This document shows, in pieces, positions 36,896 to 48,742 of a stretch of 64,000 nt of DNA. The DNA is taken from the NCBI GenBank assembly GCA_015499995.1, contig JADNRV010000066.1:1-64000 (forward strand). The letters are read 5' to 3'. The DNA comes from Flammula alnicola (Eukaryota > Basidiomycota > Agaricomycetes > Agaricales > Strophariaceae). Every line of letters begins with the position of its first letter. Position 1 is the stretch's first letter. Made by a program: the position numbers and the translations under genes. A model generated the notes under the pieces. That model searched no databases, was not told where the DNA came from, and saw only the letters and a program-made list of their open reading frames with translations.

Positions 36896-37538
36896 TCTCG
36901 CTGACGTCGGCGAGCCAATACCTGCAGCTGCGTATGTTACCTATGTATTTCACAAGCAAACATGGTCTAACACTTGCATTAACGTACTTCAAACTGCAAA
37001 TTATCGACCACTATGTACGTCTCTCGCGGGTCGCATTTCGTCGAATGCCAACTCCTGGGCGAAGAAGGCGAAGGAGTGCCTGCATTCAAGATCATCGATA
37101 TCTTCTCCACTTAACCCTCCCCTCCCCTTCGGGGCCGCCGCTTAGTTGACATTTCGTATCTCGTATGTGTGCATTCTGGGGTGGGTTAATTTAATATGGC
37201 TGGCTGCGTCGTTTTGACGAGATTATATGAATCGCCGTTTCAGCGCTATTACTACTTAGTACTGCCTTCGCTACTCCTTCTCCTTCGCGCTACTCCTCCT
37301 GCTTTACTAGCTATGGTTTTCGGATGTTGGAATGATGCGGGATGGGGCGGCGGAGGTCGACTGTTGTATATTTTATATTAAATGGACTGTTGGCACAGAG
37401 AGCGTAATAAGTATATTGAGCAAAAGTTATGTTCGAAAGAACCACATACATTCCGTTGACATATCTAACGATAGTTTTTTGTCGCCGAAACTAAGTATCC
37501 CGATTCAAGAGTACGGCGTTACATAACCCACGCAAAGA
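36896..37538 (+). pseudogene. Duplicated 3' end of the CAP64-like gene
   Basis: Matches 31567-32223 through the end of exon 3 (DVGEPIPA), the intron, exon 4 (LQIIDHY ... GEEGEGVPAFKII) and the 3' flank. Because the intron is retained, this is a DNA-level segmental copy, not a retrocopy. An extra gcagct in the exon 3 end and acgt in exon 4, plus substitutions, mark divergence. It lacks a promoter and the first about 500 codons. It ends about 50 bp from a tRNA gene. Confidence 0.88.
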
Positions 37539-37576
37539 AGACTCTCTGCAACTCCGCCGTTGAAACCGTCAAAGCG

Positions 37577-37585
37577 AAAAAAAAA
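37577..37585 (-). terminator. Pol III T-run terminator of tRNA-Ala(TGC)
   Basis: Nine A on the plus strand (T9 on the coding strand) lie just beyond the tRNA 3' end. Confidence 0.75.
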
Positions 37586-37590
37586 TACCG

Positions 37591-37676
37591 TGGACTCTGC
37601 GGGATTTGAACCCACGACCTCATGCAGGCGTCACGTAGATGCAAAGCAGGCGCGCTACCAGCTGCGCCAAGAGCCC
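37591..37676 (-). tRNA. tRNA-Ala (anticodon TGC) with a short intron
   Basis: The minus strand shows a seven-pair acceptor stem (GGGCTCT/AGAGTCC) with the alanine identity pair G3:U70, a perfect GCGC/GCGC D-stem, and a T-arm with TTCAAAT loop. The anticodon loop is TTTGCA-intron-T, so the anticodon is TGC and the intron is about 13 nt at the canonical position. One anticodon-stem pair is mismatched (C28 with U42). A nine-base T-run terminator follows. Confidence 0.9.
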
Positions 37677-37802
37677 CTATGACGGTTGTCTTGCCATAAA
37701 GATCAGATTCGGCATTTAGATGGGGTTGCTTGCCACTATTTGGCAAGACTGCAATTTATGCTTTAGCGTCAAGATTATTTCATCGAAATCTAACGGTCAA
37801 CC

Positions 37803-39531
37803 ATGGCTACCTCGAAAAGCAGTAAAGCAAGTGCCCTTGACTCCAAGCCGACTTCTAAAGCTAAGGGAAAGAAGCCTGCCCGTTCAGCAGTAGGCGCACC
37901 GTCTCAACATACGCAAGCGAGTCGCAAAGGAAAACGTGCTTGGCGGAAAAATGTGAACATTGAAGACGTCGAAGAGGTTTTGGAGGGTATGAGGGCAGAG
38001 GAGAGGGTGACTGGGTACGAGTTCAACCATGTATCTTTTGTGTTGTGGACTGACGCTATTCCGAAGTACGACTTTACACCAGATGCAAGATGGACAGCTA
38101 TTCCAGGTCGACACAAAAGGAGATGATAAAAGTAGGTTCTGCATTTCTCCTGCATAAGATTTTTGTTTTCTGACAGCTATGGAATATTGCAGTTAGACAC
38201 TCTCTGCCTAGATATTCGGCGTCGCAGCTGACATCTACCAAAATTCTTGCGCAACGCTCGGCTGTGCCTGCTGTTTTTTCGCGAACTACGCCTGGTTCAA
38301 ATAAGCGGAAGCCTGTTTTGAATCGCGAGGAGAAGGAAAGGTTGATGCGGATCGCAAAGCGGCCGCGGAAGGGACCTTTCAATAGTATCATGGATCCCTC
38401 GGAGTACGCTGCTGGAAGTAGAGTCGTCGCTCTTAGCGAGGCCGTGAAGCTCAGCGGAACATATGATCCGTGGGCGCCTCAGCCACCAGAAGAAGAACTG
38501 AAGGATGGTCTTGAGACAGTGACGAAGAAGAAAGCAAAGGTGCGCATCTATTATTATTATTGAGTCGTAAGAATGCAAGTAACTAACAAGTTTATTAGCC
38601 TCCAATCGTGACAAACACCAGAGATCTCATTGAAGTCCCTGCGATCGTAGAACCCCATCAAGGAACCTCTTACAACCCTCCCGCTGATGCTCATCAAGAG
38701 CTACTTGTGAAAGCCGCAACAATCGAGCAGAAGCGGCTGGAGCAGGCCGAGAAACTCGCCGAGACCAAAAAGAAGATCGAGGAGGCTAAGGACAATCAAG
38801 AAGAATACGACTTCTCAGTGGCGCCGGGCATGAAAGTGCAAGGACTTCACGCGAACGAGGAGGAGGAAGAAGAGCCACAAGGCGAGGATGAATCGCAACA
38901 GCTGGCGAAAAAGGTGCCTGAACGCAAAACGAAGGCCCAAAAAAATAAGGCTGCCCGCTTGCTCAAGGAGGTGCGTATTTTACATTTTTAGAAGAAATTT
39001 GCTAATTGACGTTCTTTTAGAAACGAGCACTTGCGGAGAAAGCACAACGGAAACGGCTGTTAGCCTCCATCAACGACGCCAAAGCTATACGGCGGTCGAC
39101 GGCGAGAGTGATGTCTGCCCAAGAACAGGAACGCGAACAAAGGCTGCTCAAGCTGGCCGAGAAACTGAAGAAGCAAGGCCTGGCTGGACAGAAACTTGGG
39201 AAACACAAGGTGCCGGAGGATAGTGTTGTGGTTCAGCTGGGTGAAGATCTGAGCGAAAGTCTACGGGGCTTGAAGGTTTGTCGCCATTTCGATGATTTCG
39301 TCACTCGCGCTAAGTTGTTTTTCACAGCCTGAAGGCAACTTGTTCCGCGACCGATTCCAAAGTCTGCAGCAGAGAGCACTTATTGAACCCAGAGTCCCGG
39401 TTTTGTACGTCACTGGTAGCTTTTTGACGTTGTTTTTTCCCTCACCCTTGATGAATTACAGGCCCACAAAACGGAGAAATCGGACGATCGAGTACGAAAA
39501 ACATGCTTGGAAGAACTTTGACCGCGAGTAG
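37803..39531 (+). CDS. NOP53: Ribosome biogenesis protein Nop53
   Basis: Exons 37803-38030, 38083-38131, 38193-38539, 38599-38970, 39021-39275, 39328-39404 and 39462-39531 give 465 residues, phases all matching. The N-terminal family block is GKRAWRKNVNIEDVEEVLEGMR. It is followed by QLFQVDTKGDDK, a basic region and a PPADAHQELL block. Long Lys/Glu coiled-coil stretches (IEQKRLEQAEKLAETKKKIEEA; KRALAEKAQRKRLL) and the terminal FRDRFQSLQQRALIEPRVPVL and RTIEYEKHAWKNFD complete it. Nop53 acts in the nucleolus, docking the exosome helicase Mtr4 onto pre-60S particles for 7S rRNA processing. The intron 1 donor was set at 38031 because it restores the family sequence. Confidence 0.93.
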
Positions 39532-39917
39532 AGTTATGGATCATGTGGAGAATCTCACATCGATTTTTGTTGTTCTCGTGGAATTTTATTTTATTGCAAG
39601 ATAAATTTCCTCGACACCAGCAGCGTACACTTCAATACATTGTTATTAGATTTTGCGATTTGTGCAAGGTATTGTGCATATAAGTACATTGTTTGAAGGC
39701 TCATGCCGTTCAACAGAAAAACAATCCCTTTTCACATGGCGGTTTGCGTCGACCCGCTGACTTTCGGTTAAAATGCTTGGTTGCGCCGAACCTGTAGAAG
39801 AGGGATCTACTGTCATCAGCCTAAGCGCATAGACCTACCCTCGGCCATCGACAGGGCCAAGTTAAAGTCACTGGAGGATACGAGCTGCAGCTTGGCAGTC
39901 TACGTACCAGCAACGAA

Positions 39918-41254
39918 TTAATCGTTGATGACTTCTGTAATGTACGCGATTTGGCTGTCTGCCAGTTCCTCCTGGTCAGCCGGAAGCGTTAGCTCCAAAG
40001 CCCGCTCGCCCTGAACGAAATCCCAAGTGCTGATATCCTGGCCAAAGTAGCTGCCTAGAACTGCCGGCTCGGGTTCTTCGTCGCCGCAGGAGGTGGAGGT
40101 ATCTTCATATTCGGCCTCGGTATTCCCACTACTACTTCCACTATTGTCGCTGACAACAAGGCCTGGCCCTATCTCTCGCTTGGATGGCTGTGGAGTCCAA
40201 TCGAGGGGCTCTCCGGATATGGATGTGAATCCCAGCCGTGTCGCTAGTGCAGTGAACCGGGCTTTGAGGTCGTCGTAGTCGGGCAGTTGAGTAAAACCCA
40301 GCCGGCGACTGTAATCGAGTAAGTGACCAACTTCGGGTGCATGACCGGCGCACAGTCTAACACCAGATAATGCTGCCTTGGCGGCTCGGATGCGATGCAG
40401 GCAGCGCTTTAACGGTTCGAGGTGATAGTCACCTCTGCGCCATGGAAGGTCGCCACGTACGAAGAAGAGAGCGATGTAAGCGAGAGACTCGAGGTCGTCT
40501 CGAGGTGCAAGGTCTGGAATAGTTCTACCGTCGAAAAAGTCAACTTGTGAAACATAATACATGATACTTACCAATTGCTTCAAGGGCGTTAAGACTCGCC
40601 CAGTGGATGGTACCAACAATATGTCTGGAATCGGCAAGAGGGTTGTACTTGCTTAATGGACCTTTTTTGATAGGAATTGATATGTTGAAGTCGGTAAGCA
40701 TGATTCTGGACGGGTCTTCTGCTGAGCAGAGAAAGTTTTCGGGCTTTATATCCCGGTGTACAAATCCATGGGTATGAACGTGTTCCAGCGCGCAAATCTA
40801 ATTCATACTGTAGTCAGAAGGGTCTTATTTGAAGTGAAAGCCACACGAAACGTACTGCCTGGTAAATGATGCGAAGGACTGTCTTTATTGGTATGCGCGA
40901 GGTAGGGCCAGGCCATTTGTCCTTGAGGCTCGGTCCCATGAGCTCCATCGAGAGATATTCGAAGTGAGGTAGGTGCCCGTATGCATACACTTCTGGGATC
41001 GAAGGGTGCCCCTGGAGGAGCTGGAGGATGTGGCCCTCGTATTTGAGCAAAGTGCGGTTCACTCTCAGAGGAGCACGCGACTTTTTGAGCGCGACAATTT
41101 TTCCTGAATTCTGTTCAGTTGCCTGGTATACGAGGCACTGATTCCACAAATGAATGTTAGTGTGCTTTACGATGGATGATTGAGCCAAAGGACTCACATA
41201 TGAACCATGTCCTATTTTTTCTCCAAGGTGGTATATCAGAGGGGTGCTCGACAT
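39918..41254 (-). CDS. Casein-kinase-1-like protein kinase
   Basis: Exons 41254-41198, 41137-40856, 40797-40572 and 40513-39918 give 386 residues. The glycine loop is GEKIGHGSY, the ATP lysine sits in IVALKKS, and the catalytic loop is HRDIKPENFL. The metal-binding motif reads DFN instead of DFG, keeping the Asp. The CK1 hallmark DDLESLAY follows, with an acidic Ser/Glu tail of about 120 residues. The lobe after DDLESLAY is shorter and diverged from housekeeping CK1, as in the expanded agaricomycete CK1-like families, so the substrate is unknown. The last intron was set to end at 40514 because a shorter option of 28 bp would be implausible. Confidence 0.88.
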
Positions 41255-41515
41255 TACGGAAAACGAATTCTCTCTTGCCTGTTCATGACGCCGTTTATTT
41301 AACTAGCCCGACCCCTATGGTCGGACCCGCCAAGGCCTGGATGGTGGTACACGGAGAAAAGACGGTCTGCGGCCAAGCGGAAGTTAGTTTAGGGATAACT
41401 CGATTAGGCAGTGGCGGACTCGGACTCGCCTTCTCTGGAACTCAATCAATTGCAGCGACGTATCACCTCGAGTATCCTCTCGCTGCTCTTGAAACTCGCA
41501 GAATTCTCCTTTAAG

Positions 41516-43400
41516 ATGGATATAGATCGTGTAGAAGAAACACAGCAAGCAGGTACTGCAAACCAAACTTCAAGAAGAACATTCGTTGTTCCTGTGGACG
41601 ATGCACATCCATTCGATCTTGAGAGTTATATCTCGAACTATTCAGGTAAAGACAAGTTAACGTATGTGCCATGAAGAATATCTGAACCAATAGCCAGGAC
41701 GAACTGCTATCGATAGACTCATGCACGTCATGAGTATCTGCCCATCAATTGCGCCCGAGGCGTTCCAACTTTGCGTGCAGCACATTCACCAGTCGCGCGA
41801 CCCATCTCTGTACCAAAACCTTTTGCATGCATACGAAGAGCTAGGATCGAACGTGGGGGGATCTCTCCCGAATCCGATGGAGCTCGCGGAGCTGGATACG
41901 AAATGGGCAGACGAGATGATCACCAAAAACCATGCAGATCGTACCAAGTTGGAGGTGGAACTGAAGACGTATAGTAACAACATGATCAAAGAGAGTATCA
42001 GAGTGCGTAGTGCTTTCATTCTCATGGGATTGGGTATTTCACGGAACTTTCTTAGATGGCACATCGCGATCTGGGAGATTTCTACCGTGCTACAGGCGAC
42101 TATGGCACCTCGTTGAAACATTATACAAAATCACGCGAATTCTGCACGACGAGTCAGCATGTTCTCGACATGTGCATGTCCATTCTTGAGGTAAGCTTGC
42201 CAGTATTCTCCATGCTAGTTTGCTCTCGAACTCAACTTCCGCTTAGTTGTTGATTGAACAAAGAAACTACTCACACCTTACGACCTACGTCTTCAAAGCC
42301 GACGCTGCTTTGGATGCTGCTACAGCTGCTAACACCGCTCCTGCTCCCGGCTCTACGGGGGCGCCCGCGCCTACCGCCAGTGCTGCCGGATCTAAAAAGA
42401 AGTCTGCGGAGCGAGATAACGTTCAAGCTAAACTCGATCTGGCGACAGCCTTATCGCATCTGGGTCAAGGGACCTACGAGAAAGCTGCTTTGTGTTTCCT
42501 GAAAATTGGACCTGCGAAGGACCTGGGTGACTGGGTCGGCAAGGTTAGTTGGCTTACTTTTTGTTCCATATCGAAAGGCATTTGGCTTAATTCGTAATGG
42601 CTGCAGCTCATTGCACCATCAGACATTGCGATTTACGGAACCTTGTGTGCACTAGCGACCTTCCCTCGATCGTCCATCAAAGGCAAGATCCTGGAAAACT
42701 CGGTGTTTGGCGCATACATCGAGCAAGAGCCGTATATTCGAGAGCTCATCGAGGCGTACATGAACAGCAACTTCAAGACTGTGCTTGAGCTTCTTTCCCG
42801 TTATTCGGTAAGCTCTCCCTTTGACATCATTGTTCTTGGCTTCAATTTTTTTTCTGTCTCAAAATTAAAGACTCGACACTACGCCGATATCCATCTCTCG
42901 CCGCACGTACACGACCTCACCCAATTCATCCGCAATAGCGCTGTCGTGCTGTACTTCCAGCCATTCGCATCGATCAAGCTTGAGCGCATGAGTGCAGCAT
43001 TTGGGTGGACTGTCGAAGAGGTTGAACATCATGTCGTCAATTTAATCCAGGCAGGAGATATTCCATGGCCGTGTGGATAGTCAGAACAAGGTACGAATGC
43101 CCATGTTCCTTGGCATTTCGGCATGTCTGAATTTTATTTCCGCAGATTCTCCACGCCAAGAAGACGGATTACAGGATGAATTTTCGCTCGTGCAATAAGG
43201 CTGGGACGGAGATGCATCTACGAACAGGAAGCTTTTGCTTCGCCTGCGACTGTACGTCGCTTCTTCCTTTTTCTTTCGTGTCTTTCTCAGCAAACTCGTA
43301 TCTTTTTCAATGTGTACGCAGGCAACAAGCAGACCTCATCGTTAAGCCCCCAAAAGGCAGCAGCCATGCGTCCCTGCTGGAGATTTTTATGGAATTGTAG
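41516..43400 (+). CDS. CSN1: COP9 signalosome subunit 1 (PCI domain), 3' frame breaks
   Basis: Exons 41516-41661, 41717-42002, 42056-42190, 42247-42543, 42607-42807, 42871-43090, 43146-43251 and 43322-43400. Family blocks are [53 protein letters not shown], the PCI-domain end [26 protein letters not shown] and the C-terminal [28 protein letters not shown]1 is the scaffold subunit of the complex that removes Nedd8 from cullins. An Ala/Pro-rich insert sits in exon 4. Between 43060 and 43230 the frame is lost several times. Each break fits a homopolymer one base too long or short (CC for C, then GG, T4, AA and A each one short). Error in the sequence is the likelier reading, because the downstream exon still matches perfectly. 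Confidence 0.88.
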
Positions 43401-43986
43401 AATGAACGAGGGATATCTGTTTTCGCCGTGTTTTTACACTTGTACAGCTTTGCCTTGGATGTCGATTTGCTCTTCGAATGTATTGCTATTTCACTGAAAT
43501 TCTGATTTTCCTAAGCAACGTGGAACTTTTTCTCTTGCCTTCCAGTAGAATCTGATGCCCGACTAAGTACTGTAAGTATGTGGTGTTTTATTGTCTTCAT
43601 GACTGCAGGCCTGCCAGTGCGGGACGTGCAGAGGATTTAACACGGGCACGTGACTCACTGACCGGACGCGTCCAGCACGTTTTTTGATTGTTCAACAAAC
43701 AGGGTTCAACTGTTTCCTCTTCTCCGTTACATTTCGTTCCAATCGTGTTCCAACCGTCGGGACCATTACCTGGGAGCTCCAGACTCGCCCGTTGCGTTGA
43801 CCTGCGGCGCTCAAGCCCCCGACATCGGCTTCACGACAAGAAACCAAACGCAAGTGTATTGCCCAAGGTCCTTACAATCCGAGCCACCATTTCGGCTCTC
43901 CTGAACCACAACCTATAAATTTCTTCGACAATCCGAATTGGAAACGAAATATCGATACTGCCACGTCCACCAGCCTAGCATAAACG

Positions 43987-46900
43987 ATGGACACGTCCGG
44001 CTTCAGTCAAGTCGGAAGATATGGCACGCTTAGCCTACTCAAGCGGCGCTCGCTCCTGCAGCGAATACCAATGGAATCAACCCATCTGCATCGCCAAATG
44101 GTAATGTACATTTATGCACTTAGGCGAATATAATACCGACGAATATAATCCAATCACAGACTTGATAACTTCTTTCGGCATTGATGAACCACAGCTCACA
44201 TTCGGGAGCACTTCTTCCTGCGGTGTCAGGTTGTATTACCCAGATGTAGATCCATTGCACTGCCAAATTGTATTTGAAGACGGAAAGGTGCAATTACATC
44301 TTCCTCTAATCATCGCACTCGCTGAATTACCCCTCTACAGGCTTTCCTAGCTGTGCTGGGCAAAGCGGGCGTGCTCGCGGATGGGTGTTGGGTGTACCCT
44401 CATACAGCCGCCTCTTCTAGCAGAAGTAGTAACTCTGCTGAGGAACAGCAACAGCAACAAACTATAATTCCGCTCTCCAACAACTCCGAATTCGAGATCC
44501 ACAATAAGCGGTTTCGGTTCGCATATCCACCCAAAGAAGTGCGCAAGGCATTATTGGCCACCCCTGCTCGTGAGTTTTCTTTCTCTTGTACATTTCTTCC
44601 CCACGGATATCGCATTTGAGCGGTTCTCTTATTTTTACCATGCTTTTCCTATTTCTGCAATGCGATTTAGTCAAAATTACTAACTATTTTTCAAACACCT
44701 TCCCCAATTTCTTTTCTCTCAATTCGCCTCCATCCGCCTCTCGACCATGTTCTTCTGCAAACTATCGCCGATCCAGCTATCCATAAACGAGCACTTCGCC
44801 TCTCAATGATTCACTCTGCTCAGGTGTTCTCGCCTCGCCCATCCAAGGACCCGCGCGAGAACTTGCGGATTCTACAGAGCCCTTTGAAAGGCATTTTTGG
44901 CTCAAGGAGTCCCATGAGGACCCCTGGAAAGTCCCAGACAAGGACAAGAGCTGTCTCTCCCTTGAAGTTTGGCTCGAAATCCGGGGCTCTCTCAGACGAC
45001 GCAGAAATGAGAGACCAAGAAGCAAATAAGGACCAAGACCAAGCTGCGGAACAAGAAGAGGAAGATGACCAGGAAGAGGAGGAAGAGGAAATTATCCTGG
45101 TCCAAACGAACCACCCGCGGGTGGTTGAAGAAGAGCGCGATCTCGTTATTCTAGAAGACGTTCCGCTGGGACCTGTTAACCTTCCGCCAGCCGTAGGATC
45201 TCCCTCTAAAGTACAGCAACAACTTTATGCCCAAGCTCCTGTTAGGGCACCTCAGCCTCAACCGCCACAGACACCGCGCCGTAAGTCTCTCGGAGGCACT
45301 GCATTGCATCGTGCCGTCCTCATTCGGAGCGCTCAGAGGGCGGTCTTAAGGGCTGAGAAAGAGAAAGAGGAGGAGGAAGAACGAGAAGAAGAGATGGAGG
45401 TTCTTGGCGTTGTTGTTGATCCTGTCGAAGCTGAGCTGGACGAAGACTCCGACTCCGATGAGTATGGAGAGGAGGAGGAAGATAGGGATGTAGAGATGCG
45501 TAGTGTTAGCAGTGACGACGGCGAACGTACTGACGAAGAAGAACAAGAAGAGACGATGAAAGAAACAGAGGAGAAGAAGCCGCTCTGGAGAAAGAGTTTG
45601 GAGAAGATTATTCCATGGCCATTTACTGGTTCTTCAGGAAACGAAGATGGTGACGAGGTAAGGAAAGCTCTGCCTTTTCCCAATTTTGGTAATGCTAACG
45701 TCGTCATTTTTCTTGTGAATAGGAGCAACACTCCGATGGCGAAGATGAAGAGCAGGAGCAAGAAGATGAAAACGATGCTCCTGGGCCCCTTCCCGTTCGT
45801 CCGGCCCAAACCCCAGTTAGGAGAGCATTGGGGTCATTTATGACTCCTCAACCACAGCACCACACAGAGCAAAATGTCGGGCAACTAAGGCGGAATATCT
45901 TCCCTGCTACTACGGCTCGCACGCCCAAGTCGATCCAGTATGGCACCTCCCGCGCTTCCGGAGCGGCTCTGCGGCAGCATCCTTGCCTGCGCCAGGCCCT
46001 GGGAGATACTCCTTGGGCGGCGGCGAGGCTAGGAGGGTTATCGTCCAGCAACCCTGGAAAGTCAAGGATCTTGTATTGCCTCCTGTCGTTCCGGATGCAA
46101 GCACGCTTCGGTTCTGGACCTTCGAATGCACCTTTCGCTCGTCCTGGCTTGCCTATGGCTCCTCCTTCCACGCCTATGCGCGGTGGGTTGGGGTGCAGGA
46201 GCTGCACCCCGAGCAACGCCTGTCGTTACAGATGAAGAACGAAAGGCTATCCAGGAGCGCCGAGGAGTGCCGTGCGCGAGGTACGGGAAGACACGTTCTG
46301 GAAGATGGCGCGCCTGGAATGAGTCCCGTCAAGAGCTCAGGGTCCTCAAGAAGCGGGTCGACCACGGCTTCGTCGTCCAGGTCACATCGACGTCGCCCGT
46401 TAAGCGTGCATTCATGACATGCGTATCGCGGAAGACAAGTCGGAGTCTAGCAGCAATAATATGATATCGCTATGCCTACCCCGAGGAGAGCTGTCTTTGG
46501 CTCGCCGACGAAGGGTCGTTCTCTTGGATATGCCATTGCGAGGAAGGCAATTCCGTCTTTATGGACGATGCGGAGCCTAAAGGCGAGCGAGGCGAGCGCG
46601 GTAAACAGGAAGACACAGAGGAGGAGGAAGACACTCGCAGTCTCCTTGACCGCATGCGCGAAACGGTGGAGGACATGAAGCGGCGTAGGAGTGTCGTTAT
46701 GGCCACACCTCGGGTTGAGAGTAACGCTGCTGCTGCTGCCACGACTGAACTTGCTACTGTGGACCGGGCTGCTCCTACTTCCTCTGCTCTCGCAACTCCG
46801 CCACGCCCAACTGGCGGTTTCGGGATGGGAAGTGTGAAGAAGTTGGATTTCACTCGTATCACGCCTGGTCCTCGGGCTGGGTCTGTGAAGCCTCCGTCTA

Positions 46901-48742
46901 CTGAGACGCCCAAGCCACCTTCGAGCACGAGTGCAAAGAGCGCAACTCTTGATTCCGCAGAGGCAGAACAAGCCGCAGACGAAATCGAAGAAGAGGAACC
47001 CTTCAGCCTCCTTCGCCCTGGCACTCGAGACTCTTCTTCATCGTCTTCTCGCAAGCCACCGTCGAGAGATCTGCGAGAGAGAAGACAGGCCGCGACGGAG
47101 TCGGAGGATAAGGATATGGATCTCCATATCGTGCCTCTGCCTGTTGTCGTCGTTGATGTTGTTGCTGACGATGTCGATAACGATGGAGAGGCAGAGGAGC
47201 GTCAAGAGGAGAACCAAGAAGCCAAGCAGACGAAAGGAAAGCCGAGAAGTAGGCCGAGGCTTCTGCGCGGTCCAAAGGCTGCTGTTGTCGAAGATGCAGA
47301 GGAACATGAGGAGACCGAGGAGGCTGAACAGGTGGGCATTTTTTTTCTTTCGTTCCTTCCCTTTTTTATCACGTTGGAGGTCCATATATCCTTCTCGTTA
47401 TGCCTCAGTCATACTTTTGTCCAATTTTTTTTTATATCTTCAATATTTTTTTCTTTCTTTCCGTCCATCTGAACCGAACAGAGCTAACATTCTCTTTGCG
47501 TTTACTTAGGCTCATGGCTCGGAACTTAAAGTCAAATCTACATCGAAAGCCCCAGTCAAACCCAACTCCAGGTCGAGGTCCGCGAAATCCCCGGCACCAG
47601 TACCTGGTCCTGCCATAACTCCGGCCGACAGTCTAGCGCCGGTCACAAGAAGACAACGGTCTCGGTCTAAAACGCCTCAACCCTCGCCAGGGAGGACGAG
47701 ACAGAACGGGCCCCAACGAGGTCTACCGGGCGAGACGGACACGTAAAGGTACTACTGAGGCTGAAGACTTAGCGCTGTTCCAACGCGGAGAGGAAGAAGG
47801 CAGCAGTTGAACCGGAACATGAACCTGAGGTCGAGCGAAAGGAACCAGAGCCAGAAGAGAAGAAATTAAAGACGCCTGCTGCGAAGAGAGGCCGCAAGCC
47901 TCGTGCTGCTGCAAATGTTGTCGAAGAAGAGAGTCACGAACAAGAGGCCTCGATAGAGACTCCAGAATCGGCACCAGCGCCTGCCCCAGTTAAGAGGGCC
48001 GACCAAGAAGAACGTTGCTCCTGTCGCACCCGTTGTACCCCAAGAAGACGACGAGGAAGACGAGCTTGACTCGTACGAGGTCCGCGCTGCACCTCTTCCT
48101 CGAATAAGAGCAGTATTCCGGTCAAAGCCCCCACAAGGGGCCGGAAGAAAGCCGTTGTGGTCAAACAGGAACCGGAAGAAGCACCAGAGGAAGAGGAGAA
48201 CCCTGCGCCTTTGGCGACTACGCGTGGAGGGCGAGCCGTTAAGGCTCTGCAAACGCCGCTGCTAAAACACCTGCTGCTAGGACGCCTGCTCCAGCCACAA
48301 CGACGACGGTCAAGGTCGCGAAACCGCGTGGAAGGCCCAAAACTCCTGCCTCAGCTCCAGCTGCTGGACCTGCCGCTGCGTCCCGCATCGCTGTAGGCTC
48401 GGCTGCCAATACCGCAGGCTCGGAGAAGGAAAACACCCCTGGGACTGGGTCGGGGTCTGTTGGCAGTGATGATGCGGAGGACGCGCCTGTGAAGATTAGA
48501 GTGTCGAGGAGAACCGGTGCTGCTACGGGTACCGGAGGTGCAGCGAAGACGACCAAGACTGCGACTAAGAGCGCAACGAAAAGCACTGCCAAGAGCGCCA
48601 CTAGGAGCAAAGTGAAAGTCGAGGAGGATCGGGACTCGGATCAGGACGTTGGCACTGGGAGAGGTCGTACGACGAGAGTCATGCGTACACGCACGAAGAC
48701 AGGATGAAAGACAAGGAAGGGAAGGTGAAAGAAAATGATTGA
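43987..48742 (+). pseudogene. Ki-67-like FHA/AT-hook nuclear protein, copy B, frame broken
   Basis: An FHA-type N-terminus (VGRYGTLSLLKR, TFGSTSSCGVRLYYPDVDPLHCQIVFEDGK, intron, AFLAVLGKAGVLADGCWVYPH, EFEIHNKRFRFAY) is followed by the block RALRLSMIHSAQVFSPRPSKDPRENLR near 44.8 kb. A long acidic region comes next (to 45.66 kb), then a PTPRRAVFGSPTKGRSL block, EEEEPFSLLRPG, AT-hooks from 47.2 kb and the KVKEND end. Such fungal proteins resemble Ki-67 chromosome-coating proteins with FHA phosphothreonine binding. The frame shifts several times (near 44.05, 45.93, 45.97, 46.1, 46.2, 46.5 and 47.7-48.2 kb), so no full-length product can be read. B keeps the centre that copy A (7.7-9.7 kb) lacks. 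Decay and sequence error are both possible. Confidence 0.7.

Noticed and set aside
31567..37538. Possibility that the CAP64-like 3' copy is a retrocopy
   Set aside because: The copy keeps the intron and untranscribed-looking flank and has no poly(A) tail, so it is a DNA-level duplication.
41516..43400. Assignment of the PCI gene to proteasome subunit Rpn7
   Set aside because: The two families are related, but [12 protein letters not shown], the [11 protein letters not shown] block and the [13 protein letters not shown]-terminus fit CSN1 rather than Rpn7.
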